Below are positions 23,063 through 30,843 of a DNA stretch of 36,104 nucleotides, in pieces. Origin of the DNA: a virus; the IMG/VR virus record IMGVR_UViG_3300046167_000163, positions 1-36,104 of that record. The stretch is one strand, 5' to 3'. Every line of letters begins with the position of its first letter. The stretch's first letter is position 1. Position numbers and translations under genes: made by a program. Under the pieces are notes generated by a model that saw only the letters and a list, made by a program, of their open reading frames with translations, was not told the origin of the DNA and searched no databases.

Positions 23063-23714
23063 GTAGCCTCGTAATAGCTATAGTTGAGGCAGGCGCGGCA
23101 GGCGCAAACGCAGTTGCGACTGTTGCGTCAAGAAAGCCGCTGGTGTTGTCCACTGCCCACATAGCCTCAAGGTAGTCCCCAGCGTTTAGCTCAAATATGG
23201 CCGAGCGAGACACAACCAAAACAGACCCGTTTTGATGCAGTGCGTTTTTCATTGTTGACCCAGCAACGTCAGAGCCATTGACGCGAGGCCAGAACCAAAA
23301 GTTTACGGTCGAGCTTGATGTTGATGCAATCTGCGCCGAAAAACTAATCATGTACTGACCAGCCTCATCAAACACAATGCGCGAAGCTGGCGTGCCGTTG
23401 GCAATGCCGTCAGAGGTGCTAGAGGTGTAGGTCAAGGCGTAAGCTGTGTTTATAACCGCAGCCGTTTGGTCAGTTGTCACTGCTCCCGAGTATTTGCCGT
23501 CCTCCAGAACAACCTGCACCCACGCGCCGTTTTTGCTTACAACTGGATACTGATTGGCTCGATCCCACATAAGCGTGCCATCGTCAGCCGCACTTTCTCC
23601 ACCAGTCTGCTGGACCAGCGGTGAGCGCGTTTGAGACAAGTAAGACATAAGGCGTCGGCCCCAAGTCTGCCAATCCTTATCTCTTGGCTCTGGTGGACGG
23701 TTCTGCTGCGTCAT
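23055..23714 (-). CDS. Tail-associated protein with jelly-roll (C1q/TNF-like) end
   Basis: 219 residues. A short helical head (PEPRDKDWQTWGRRLMSYLS) is followed by a small beta segment LMWDRANQYPVVSKNGAW and, from about residue 90, a beta-sandwich with FDEAGQYMISFSAQIAS, TVNFWFWPRVNG, and FELNAGDYLEAMWAVDN. These spacings match C1q/TNF-like jelly rolls used by phages as receptor- or glycan-binding or trimerising domains. It overlaps the nozzle gene by 4 bases (ATGA). Confidence 0.75.
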   Translation of the reverse strand: MTQQNRPPEPRDKDWQTWGRRLMSYLSQTRSPLVQQTGGESAADDGTLMWDRANQYPVVSKNGAWVQVVLEDGKYSGAVTTDQTAAVINTAYALTYTSSTSDGIANGTPASRIVFDEAGQYMISFSAQIASTSSSTVNFWFWPRVNGSDVAGSTMKNALHQNGSVLVVSRSAIFELNAGDYLEAMWAVDNTSGFLDATVATAFAPAAPASTIAITRLHG

Positions 23715-25192
23715 CGACGGCCCCCGGCAACAGCATCAACTCGGTTAATGCCAACTCGCCAATCAGCCAAGCGCTCGCCCTCAATGCGCATACGAACTTG
23801 ACGCCCGGTAAACCTGACCGAAGTTGGGTTACTCATAGAGTAAGGCCCGTATGACCTCTCAGTGCCATTGGGATAAAAGCGTGTTTTAAACGTAGCGCTT
23901 ACATCGCCCTGCGATTTCTCATCCGGCAGCATTTCAGTCACGCTCATAACTTGGTCGCCAGCTCCAATGCGGAACGGGCCAGTTTCAGCAAACGGCGTCA
24001 GTGTGCCATAGTTAAAGCCAATCTCATGCTCGTATATTTTGTAATCTGCTGGGTCAGCCATCATTGGTTGACGGAACGCACCTCGGTCAATGCCAGCAGT
24101 GCGGGCCAAATTGCCGATGGTCCATGTGTTCTCAACGTAGTTATATGAAACGTAGCGGTCATTTTCCGTTGACGCTGCGCTTGGGTAAAACCAAGTTACC
24201 TCGCTAAACATTGAGTTTGACATGCCAAACGCCTTACTAATCTGGCCCTTGTTGATGTCATTAAACACATAGTCAGCTACATCACACGGCAGCTCTTGCA
24301 CAGCGCCGCCCGTGTAGACGTAAAACGAATTAACGCCCATCCAGAACGCGCCACGATCAACTACAACCGCAGCTTGTTTTGCAGCCAAGCCGCAGCTCGT
24401 TCCAACGCGCTCAATGCCGTAAACATATGGAGGGCCAATGTAGTTGGCAACGTGAGCATCGCGCGTGGTTAAAAGCAATGTCTGGCCTGCAACGGTCATG
24501 CCCTTCATCAACGCGCCTGACGTGTTTAGCTCAAGGTCACCTGCCTCGTTTGTTGCGGCTGGCGTCCATAGGTTATTGTCCTCACGGTCTGACCAGCTCA
24601 CCAAGCGCGGGTTGCCGCCTGCGCCAAGCGCAAAAACAAAGCGCTCCTCAGTTACGACTATGCCAAGATTATTTACTGGCGCATTAGACAAAACCGCTGC
24701 GGGCGTGCCTGTGCCAAGCTGCCATTCGTAAATCTTGCCGTCGTCTTCGTTGCAAGCCAACAGGTATTCGCCCCACGACTGCAAGTCCCAGCTTGTTGCG
24801 GGCTGGATGCGAACTGTGTCAGGCCGCGCAATGCCGTATGCGTAAGCGCCATATTCAGCGCCGCCATAACCTGTAAATGAAATTGCGTCCTCACGGCCTG
24901 CCGTTAAACCTACGGGTGTAATATCGTATATTGCGTTGGTATCAGCCCAAACATATAGTTTGTTATATGTGCCGGAGGAAATCCAACGGCTGTTGTCGTT
25001 TGTGATCCAAGTCAGCATCCCGCGCAAAGTTGCGTCGGCTGCATTTCCGCTACGCGTGCGCCAACCGCCTACCGGGCGCATAACGCCGTCATTCCAGCGA
25101 ACAAGGCTGGCATCACGCCAACGACCCATGCTCTGCAAGTCAGTCCCGTTGCGATAAACGCCAGCGGGAATGTTTAGATCAATTAAAGCCAT
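23711..25192 (-). CDS. Tail nozzle/stabilisation protein (P22 gp10-like)
   Basis: 493 residues from ATG 25192 (MALIDLNIPAGVYRNGTDLQ) with GAGAGG upstream; the longer frame to 25249 lacks a ribosome site. WISSGTYNKLYVWADTNAIY, VTEERFVFALGAGGNPRLVS, WSDREDNNLWTP and repeated Trp/Tyr beta strands form the beta-propeller-like body typical of P22 gp10 and related podovirus nozzle proteins. DRGAFWMGVNSFYVYTG and DVADYVFNDIN are strongly conserved in that family. It extends the portal/adaptor to make the tail tube. Confidence 0.85.
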   Translation of the reverse strand: MALIDLNIPAGVYRNGTDLQSMGRWRDASLVRWNDGVMRPVGGWRTRSGNAADATLRGMLTWITNDNSRWISSGTYNKLYVWADTNAIYDITPVGLTAGREDAISFTGYGGAEYGAYAYGIARPDTVRIQPATSWDLQSWGEYLLACNEDDGKIYEWQLGTGTPAAVLSNAPVNNLGIVVTEERFVFALGAGGNPRLVSWSDREDNNLWTPAATNEAGDLELNTSGALMKGMTVAGQTLLLTTRDAHVANYIGPPYVYGIERVGTSCGLAAKQAAVVVDRGAFWMGVNSFYVYTGGAVQELPCDVADYVFNDINKGQISKAFGMSNSMFSEVTWFYPSAASTENDRYVSYNYVENTWTIGNLARTAGIDRGAFRQPMMADPADYKIYEHEIGFNYGTLTPFAETGPFRIGAGDQVMSVTEMLPDEKSQGDVSATFKTRFYPNGTERSYGPYSMSNPTSVRFTGRQVRMRIEGERLADWRVGINRVDAVAGGRR

Positions 25193-25247
25193 TATCGCCT
25201 CTCGCAAACGGAATTGAGGCCAATATAACACATTGTGCCAAATATGC

Positions 25248-25270
25248 AAAAGGCCAGCATGTAGCTGGCC
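25248..25270 (-). terminator. Intrinsic terminator between fibre and nozzle genes
   Basis: Leftward, GGCCAGC-TACAT-GCTGGCC is a perfect 7-bp stem with a 5-base loop (25252-25270), followed by TTTT then GC. It ends the fibre transcript just after the 72-residue gene and separates it from the nozzle gene. Confidence 0.75.
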
Positions 25271-25291
25271 AATTGCGTTATGTTTGCCGGG

Positions 25292-25510
25292 CTACTCAGC
25301 GTCATCTTCCGCTGGCGCTTCCAAAGATGCCGTGAGCATATTTACAAACGCATCTTTGCCGACCATCAACTGATCCATATTAAACTGCGCAGAGTTGATT
25401 TTCTGCTGCAAAGAGTTGATGTGATTAATCATCACCTTTTGCTGATCTGTCAGTTGGTCTTCAGTGTATTCAACGTCGTTGATCGTGATTACCTTTTTGT
25501 CTTCGGCCAT
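25292..25510 (-). CDS. DUF6447-like small protein
   Basis: 72 residues, MAEDKKVITINDVEYTEDQL at the start, then TDQQKVMINHINSLQQKINS and a helical end. The small strand plus helical coil, with ITINDVEYTEDQLTDQQK, matches the phage family DUF6447, usually encoded beside tail fibre genes. It could be a fibre chaperone or assembly helper; that is inferred from place. AAGGAGATCACG precedes the ATG. Confidence 0.8.
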   Translation of the reverse strand: MAEDKKVITINDVEYTEDQLTDQQKVMINHINSLQQKINSAQFNMDQLMVGKDAFVNMLTASLEAPAEDDAE

Positions 25511-25531
25511 CGTGATCTCCTTTAAGTTAAG

Positions 25532-25840
25532 TTAAGCAGCCCAAGGTGTTCCGGAGGCTTCGGTTGGGTTTGCCATTGCGTCAATATTAGCAGCAATAGC
25601 GGCTTCAGTGTCATCTTGCGATACACTATCCCACACCCAGCCTTGAGCCATTGCTTCAGTAACGTCAGCGTAAGCAACAAAGTCAGATGAGGATGGGTCA
25701 GGTGTTAGACCAACAGTACCATAAGATGACGCAGAGTTGTCACCGTCAACGCCTTCGCAGCGCCAGTGAATTACGTTAATCCCACCTGTTGCGATGTCAT
25801 GTTCGCAGGTGGGGATAGTCCAAGTGTAAGTTACGGCCAT
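25532..25840 (-). CDS. DUF7936-like tail-region protein
   Basis: 102 residues: MAVTYTWTIPTCEHDIATGG, then NVIHWRCEGVDGDNSASSYG, ending in an Ala/Asp-rich helix and NPTEASGTPWAA. This W-x-I-P-x-C-E and HWRCEG pattern is a small family frequent in marine phage tail regions (DUF7936-like). Two Cys may pair. Likely a structural or fibre-associated protein; function unknown. Confidence 0.75.
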   Translation of the reverse strand: MAVTYTWTIPTCEHDIATGGINVIHWRCEGVDGDNSASSYGTVGLTPDPSSSDFVAYADVTEAMAQGWVWDSVSQDDTEAAIAANIDAMANPTEASGTPWAA

Positions 25841-25843
25841 AGG

Positions 25844-26095
25844 TTAAACCTCCTGTTCGGCTAGATGGGCGGCATAAGCATCCTTAACCGCTTGTGTGTG
25901 TACGGCTGCACAGATGGCTTGAACCTCTGAGCTTTCGCTTGTGATGTCATCGTTAGGTGCAACGACATGGCGGCTGAAGGATCGGCTGATCTCTACACCG
26001 TCACGCTTGATGACCGTGGCTGTTCTGACCTGTATCATTTTGTGTTCTGATACGATCTCGATTTTGTCTTGGATTGTTTCTTCTGTTAGCGCCAT
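25844..26095 (-). CDS. Small tail-region protein
   Basis: 83 residues. LTEETIQDKIEIVSEHKMIQ, then VRTATVIKRDGVEISRSFSR, then HVVAPNDDITSESSEVQAIC and a helical end. Two short beta strands with a conserved F-S-R-H-V-V-x-P motif recur in marine phage fibre regions. AAGGAGATAAAACATG gives a strong ribosome site. Function unknown. Confidence 0.75.
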   Translation of the reverse strand: MALTEETIQDKIEIVSEHKMIQVRTATVIKRDGVEISRSFSRHVVAPNDDITSESSEVQAICAAVHTQAVKDAYAAHLAEQEV

Positions 26096-26151
26096 GTTTT
26101 ATCTCCTTATGGCTGGACTGTCCGACCCAAAGCTATGCAGTGGGCTATGAT

Positions 26152-28887
26152 TTACACCTTATAGGTTAGTGAAATTGCAAGAGCGACTATCTCACTATCT
26201 GTTGAGGCCGCTGTTGAGTTTAAGTCAGTGGCAGATCCGTAAATGCTCATGGCTGTATCGCTAGCAGACATAATTGGATTTAATTGCGTCATGCCGGAAG
26301 GCCAAGTAAAGCCTAGCAAAGGAACAATAGTGCCACTAGCAAAGTAGTTAGAGGCGCTAGAAGACGTAAACGGCAACCCACCTATTCGCAAATTGCCAGT
26401 GCCAGTCATCGCAGTCCAAGAGATGTAAATGTCTACATTAACCGTATCGCCAACTTTGGTGTAAGACCCGGTTTGGGTTGCATAGGTAGTAGTCCCAGCG
26501 GTTGAGGCTCCGTATGCCGTAGGAGTAAACGTCCCCTCCTCATAGTCGTCCAGCTTATTAGCCGACCCAGTGCCGCCAAGGTGTACACCGCCAGACAGGT
26601 AGAGGTCTTTGAATGTTCTACTACTGGTACCAATATCAATAGAGGCAGATCGTGCCGCATTAGTTGATGTATTGTGGGGTGTTATTGCATCTGCAGAACT
26701 GATAAATAAAATACCAGTATCAGATGACCCTATGTACGCCTGACCGCCAGAAGCTCCAATACTCCCCACAATGGAGCCGTCTTTGCGGAACTGCACAATT
26801 TCGCCGTCAGATGTTAGTCTATTTAAAACTAAAACAGTATTAGCATTTCTAGTAGCGGCAGTGAACCCTGTTTTTTTCGCTTCAAAGCCAACAGTAGCAC
26901 TTGATGCACTCGTCTTACCCACCAGCAAGTTACCGCTGCTGGTGATGCGCATGGCTTCCGTTGGGGTTCCGGCTCCTGCCGCAGCAGTATTAAACGTAAT
27001 CACGCCATCCGAGCTACGACCTAAACTTATAGATGCCGAACCTTTAGTTGCATCACTAACCTGAGAAGTCCCTGAGAAATAATTGTTATACCTGAGAAAT
27101 ACCTGAGTAGTTGCGGAACCAAGACTAAAGCCAGCAGAAGATTGTGTAGCCCCTACTGAAAAATTCTCTACTGGATCAGTCGTAGCAATGCCTACGTTAC
27201 CGCTGCTGTCGATGCGCATGGCTTCGGAGCTTGAACCATTGTTAAACGCTATAGCGGCCGCTGAGCTATCGCTGTCTGTGTAAGCCTTAAATATTACACG
27301 GTCACCACCAGTAGCTACCTCAAGGCGCTTATTGTTAGCTCCGCCGCCGCTTGGAACACGGAAGGTTGCTATAGTGCTTGCGCTGGATGATACGTCTAAA
27401 CTGGTGCTAGGCGAACTCGTCCCAATGCCTACCGATCCGCTGCTACGTTCAATAAACATTGCAACGCCATTATAAACTCCAGCATCAGTGTATTTTGAAA
27501 TAGTTAAGTTGGAGCCAGAATTAGAGCCGCTTTCTGCCGTAGAGTTTGCATAAATATTCCATCGGGTTGAACCTGACGTACTAAAGTTTAAGTTTCGGTT
27601 AATACCAGCAGGCCCGTCAATGCGAACATGATTTAAACTGGAAGTGTTATAAACATGCAAAGCATCATCAGGCGAACTCGTTCCAATGCCTACCCGTCCA
27701 GATGCGTCGATGCGCATGGCTTCGGAGCCGTCGGTATTAAACCTAATTGTTTGGTCGCCATTGAGAAACAAAGCTCCGACATTATAACTAACTGCACCAT
27801 AGGTAGAGTCGTTAGTGTCTGTTAGCCTTATAGTAGGGGAAGATGACGCAATCTCAAGCTCTTCACTAGGAGACGCTGTCCCAATGCCTACGTTTCCTGA
27901 ATCTCTTACAGTAAACTGGGGCGTAGGAAGCTGACTGTTGTAAAAGTTCAAGTCTCCATCGACATCAACGCCAATTTGCCAAGTTTCTGCCCCTGCATTT
28001 TCCTCAATGCTAATTGCAAATCCACTTGTGTTTGTTTCAAGACTAATCGCAGCTAGGGCTGCGGCATCACCAATAGTCAACGCTTCCGCACTCGCATCCC
28101 AGAAGAACTTTGCAGTGGTGCCTGTGTCCTCGTAGAAGGAGATGTCGCCGTTGTAGTCTACTTTAAGTCTATCAGGGACAGTTCCACCAGAACCATTCTC
28201 AGTCGCAAACACTAATGCGCCACGGTTTGTTCCTTCTGATATATGCTTGATATGCGATGACCCAATAGAACCAGAAAAAATGCTATCTAAGCGAATAACA
28301 AACTCTGAGTCCGATGCGTTATCTAAAAGTAAGTTATAGTCTGTATGGGGTGTTGTTACTGTTTTACTAGAAGCTAACTCGATTGCGGATGAACCATCCA
28401 CAGTCAGCCCATCAGCCGTGACAGTGCCAGTTACGTCAATACCTGTGGCGGTGGTGGCGAACTTCTGGTCGTTGTCGTAGAATAGATTGACAGGGCCATC
28501 AGCATTGAAGACGCCTAAAGTTTCACCTGTGTACTTTTGAAGGCTTACTGCGGAATTACCTCTCAGAACGAGGTTCCCTGTGCCAGTATCGTCAACATAG
28601 CTATTAACCCCATTATGGTAAATCTGTAGGTCAGACCCAGCGCCGAAGATGGCTTTGTCGTTGTCGCCGAAGGTTGCGTTGCCGGTCACGTCCACACCCG
28701 TGGCAGTCGTCGCCAATTTCGCGCTATCTGCGTAGGACAACGTACCAGCAGCAGTCTTACCGCCAATTGCATTTACAACCGTGTCAAGCGTATCAAGATC
28801 AGTGTTGATCTTTTCGCCCCAAGTATCCTCAGATGCACCGATTTCTGGCTTCGTTAAGCCATATGCTGTGGTCGTTGTATCAGCCAT
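26152..28887 (-). CDS. Tail fibre protein with repeated GIGT modules
   Basis: 911 residues. The N-terminus ([36 protein letters not shown]) is a podovirus/cyanophage fibre attachment domain. The shaft has [15 protein letters not shown] and at least five copies of an [23 protein letters not shown] type module (about residues 333, 390, 485, 560 and 650). The C-terminal domain starts at [20 protein letters not shown] and is a beta-rich receptor-binding tip. It should trimerise and bind the host surface. Matching ATGCGCATGGCTTC DNA repeats near 26947, 27214 and 27709 lie within the modules. Confidence 0.92.
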   Translation of the reverse strand: MADTTTTAYGLTKPEIGASEDTWGEKINTDLDTLDTVVNAIGGKTAAGTLSYADSAKLATTATGVDVTGNATFGDNDKAIFGAGSDLQIYHNGVNSYVDDTGTGNLVLRGNSAVSLQKYTGETLGVFNADGPVNLFYDNDQKFATTATGIDVTGTVTADGLTVDGSSAIELASSKTVTTPHTDYNLLLDNASDSEFVIRLDSIFSGSIGSSHIKHISEGTNRGALVFATENGSGGTVPDRLKVDYNGDISFYEDTGTTAKFFWDASAEALTIGDAAALAAISLETNTSGFAISIEENAGAETWQIGVDVDGDLNFYNSQLPTPQFTVRDSGNVGIGTASPSEELEIASSSPTIRLTDTNDSTYGAVSYNVGALFLNGDQTIRFNTDGSEAMRIDASGRVGIGTSSPDDALHVYNTSSLNHVRIDGPAGINRNLNFSTSGSTRWNIYANSTAESGSNSGSNLTISKYTDAGVYNGVAMFIERSSGSVGIGTSSPSTSLDVSSSASTIATFRVPSGGGANNKRLEVATGGDRVIFKAYTDSDSSAAAIAFNNGSSSEAMRIDSSGNVGIATTDPVENFSVGATQSSAGFSLGSATTQVFLRYNNYFSGTSQVSDATKGSASISLGRSSDGVITFNTAAAGAGTPTEAMRITSSGNLLVGKTSASSATVGFEAKKTGFTAATRNANTVLVLNRLTSDGEIVQFRKDGSIVGSIGASGGQAYIGSSDTGILFISSADAITPHNTSTNAARSASIDIGTSSRTFKDLYLSGGVHLGGTGSANKLDDYEEGTFTPTAYGASTAGTTTYATQTGSYTKVGDTVNVDIYISWTAMTGTGNLRIGGLPFTSSSASNYFASGTIVPLLGFTWPSGMTQLNPIMSASDTAMSIYGSATDLNSTAASTDSEIVALAISLTYKV

Positions 28888-28927
28888 GATATTCTCCTAT
28901 GCGGCGTTAGCCTGTACGGCGTCAGCC

Positions 28928-29647
28928 TTATGCGGCGTCAGCCCAAGTTTCGCTTGAAGCCGAGGCGGGTGTCCAGTCCGTTGATGTGGGGGGAACAGCC
29001 GACCAGCTTTCTGGCGTGCTGCCTGCATCTTGCCACACTTTGCTAGACGGATCAACACCAGTCCAAACTTCAGGCGTATCAGGGATCGGCTCCCACTTTT
29101 TAAAAGCGTTGCACGTCGTACTCAAAAGAGTGCTAATCAAAGCACCGCCCGATTGAACGCGATTGCACGTTGCTACAGATGTTAGAACGCAAGCAATGTC
29201 AGCGCTGCTAATGTATATTGCCTCAGCCGTAGCCGACGTGCTGCACGCGGAAGATGTTGAAGCCGAAGTCGGCCTAACGCGTACTATGTCAGCGCTAGTA
29301 GTTGACGTAGCGGCAATTGAGCTATCTGCCGTGCGAACGCAATTATAATCAGCTGACGTAGTTGAGGCGCAGGTTGATGCTGCATCGCTCTCACGCACGC
29401 GCTGGGCGGCGGAAGTTGTCGTTGTGGATGTTGTGCTAGACGCAGACGCTTCACGCACTCTAACGGCCTCTGATGAGGTCGTAGACACGCTCACAACGAT
29501 AGATGCGTCTAACCTGACACGAACCGAAGCCGCAGCAGTCGTTGTCGTGACAATAATCGTGCCAGCGCCGTCAGTGACAAAGCCATCAAGCCCGTAGTTA
29601 TACGAGCCGTATGTAGCCCTGCCGTAGCCAGAACGATACTCAGCCAT
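28928..29647 (-). CDS. Low-complexity repeat protein of the fibre region
   Basis: 239 residues. The start MAEYRSGYGRATYGSYNYGL is Tyr/Gly-rich. Residues about 40-170 consist of about six units of 18-21 residues with RVR or CVR followed by Ser/Thr/Ala runs. The last 50 residues hold five Trp about every ten residues (EVW, KVW, ESW, TDW, ETW). Such regular spacing suggests a beta-solenoid followed by a Trp-repeat cap. Many phages have proteins with similar VWT repeats in the tail region, role unknown. It overlaps the upstream gene by one base. Confidence 0.75.
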   Translation of the reverse strand: MAEYRSGYGRATYGSYNYGLDGFVTDGAGTIIVTTTTAAASVRVRLDASIVVSVSTTSSEAVRVREASASSTTSTTTTSAAQRVRESDAASTCASTTSADYNCVRTADSSIAATSTTSADIVRVRPTSASTSSACSTSATAEAIYISSADIACVLTSVATCNRVQSGGALISTLLSTTCNAFKKWEPIPDTPEVWTGVDPSSKVWQDAGSTPESWSAVPPTSTDWTPASASSETWADAA

Positions 29648-30027
29648 TAGTCAAGCGTAACGTCAAGATCACCCGCCGGGAGTCTAAACACATCGCCCGT
29701 GTCAATCGCCTTGCTTGTGGTCAGCGCCGCGTAAGCAATCAAATTGCCGCCAGACGCCGCGTCGAACACGCCAACGTCAGTCACCGTGCCGTAGCCAGCC
29801 GTGGCAACTGGCCACTCAATCGCAGCAGTGTTTGAGGCAGTGTTGCCGGAAACAGTAAACGTAACAGACTGACGCGCATAACCGCCGCCAGATACTTCAG
29901 TTCCGCCGCCGGGATCAGATGGCGATGCAGTGTAAAGTGCAATATGCCACTCAGTCGGGCGTGTTGCGCTGCTCGTCGTGAAGACCCAAGTTAAAACTGT
30001 GGTCTCGAATGTGTCTGAAAAACTCAT
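29647..30027 (-). CDS. Tail fibre or receptor-binding associated protein
   Basis: 126 residues. MSFSDTFETTVLTWVFTTSS, RPTEWHIALYTASPSDPGGG, EVSGGGYARQSVTFT and FDAASGGNLIAYAALTT form a beta-sandwich seen in many phage fibre proteins, where the ALYT-x(5)PGGGTEVSGGGYAR motif is characteristic. It likely forms a base or trimer for the fibre. It lies just after the adaptor gene. Confidence 0.82.
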   Translation of the reverse strand: MSFSDTFETTVLTWVFTTSSATRPTEWHIALYTASPSDPGGGTEVSGGGYARQSVTFTVSGNTASNTAAIEWPVATAGYGTVTDVGVFDAASGGNLIAYAALTTSKAIDTGDVFRLPAGDLDVTLD

Positions 30028-30028
30028 T

Positions 30029-30648
30029 TTAGTAAGCCCTTATTTTCATGCGACGGCCTGATCCGCCAAATTTAGCTTTCTCGCTTTCTGCGTTTATAGC
30101 ATCAATCGCGCTTTGATACAAAGCAGCCCAGACCTGCAAGCGCGCATCATCCTTCAGATACGGAGCGGAATGTATGAGCGAGCCATACAAATACGCGTCA
30201 GGATAATGCTCAAGCAACCAGTTGCTTGTGTTGCTGTCACTCAACGCAGGCAATTCAGATATATAATACAACTCCGCAGTGTAAGTGCCAGCTGGCGCAG
30301 GAAAGATCTCAATCTCACCAGCAGTAATCGCATAGTAAGCTGGCTCTCCGCTGGTGTTGGCTCTGTTGTACTTGCGGTCAAGTAATTGAAACTGGCTAAT
30401 TAATTCAAGCGGGCGTGACTCGCCTGACGTAATGTAAAACCGAATGGCCTCAACAAAGTCAGCAGGTATTGCGCTGTACTGCGTGTCAAGTTCCGCAGTG
30501 CTGCGCTTTCCTGCCGCCAGTGACGAATGTCGCGAGACAAGTTTGATTCAGCAAGCGATATAAATGTTGGAGCTACAGTATCTAAATCATCACGGTTCAA
30601 AAAGTCCGTGATATTAGATTTTAGCTCTGCGTAAGTTGTGATTGCCAT
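30029..30648 (-). CDS. Neck/adaptor protein (P22 gp4-like, DUF6682), one apparent frameshift
   Basis: From ATG 30648 the frame gives MAITTYAELKSNITDFLNRD, DTVAPTFISLAESNLSRDIR, HWRQESAAL and TAQY, then shifts out. Adding one C near 30470 gives TAQYPADFVEAIRFYITSG, the usual continuation (...LPADFLE...), and runs on through GEIEIFPAPAGTYTAELYYI to the end at 30029, about 206 residues. The 82-residue and 80-residue frames are its two halves. The family joins portal to nozzle in podoviruses. The span (620 nt) is one base short of a codon multiple. TTGCCA at its start also serves as the -35 of the opposite small gene. Confidence 0.88.
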
Positions 30649-30670
30649 TAGGTGGAACCTCGATTATAAT
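30642..30670 (+). promoter_or_regulatory. Consensus-like sigma70 promoter, rightward
   Basis: TTGCCA (30642-30647) and TATAAT (30665-30670) are separated by exactly 17 bases. The -10 is perfect and the -35 matches 5 of 6. It points rightward, against the late genes. The start point would be near 30677, giving a leader of about 20 bases before the small gene at 30697. I saw no equally good promoter elsewhere in the window. The -35 element overlaps the start codon of the adaptor gene on the other strand. Confidence 0.78.
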
Positions 30671-30696
30671 CTGGCCTACATTTGGGAGAGAATAGC

Positions 30697-30843
30697 ATGA
30701 TTGATGCAGATTTGGCTAGGGAGCTGATAATACTCAAGGCCAAGGACTTGGGTATGGACGAAAACAAACTTGACGCATTGGATGAATTAGTTTGCAAAAT
30801 GCTAGAAATTGATGACGCCGATCCACTCATTTTTCCATCCTAG
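30697..30843 (+). CDS. Small acidic gene running against the late block (moron-like)
   Basis: 48 residues: MIDADLARELIILKAKDLGM, then DENKLDALDELVCKMLEIDD and ADPLIFPS. Acidic and amphipathic helical, coding-like. GGGAGAG stands 6 bases before the ATG, and a near-consensus promoter lies upstream, so this is an independently transcribed gene. Its end overlaps the 3' end of the ART-like gene on the other strand by 17 bases. AACC-TCTGG-GGTT followed by ATTTTTT (about 30869-30888) is a possible weak terminator. The 60-residue leftward frame at 30648-30830 is its shadow. Function unknown. Confidence 0.72.
   Translation: MIDADLARELIILKAKDLGMDENKLDALDELVCKMLEIDDADPLIFPS

Noticed and set aside
30648-30830. 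60-residue leftward frame, Ser/Ile-rich
   Set aside because: Exact antisense shadow of the promoted rightward gene at 30697-30843; low complexity and no ribosome site.
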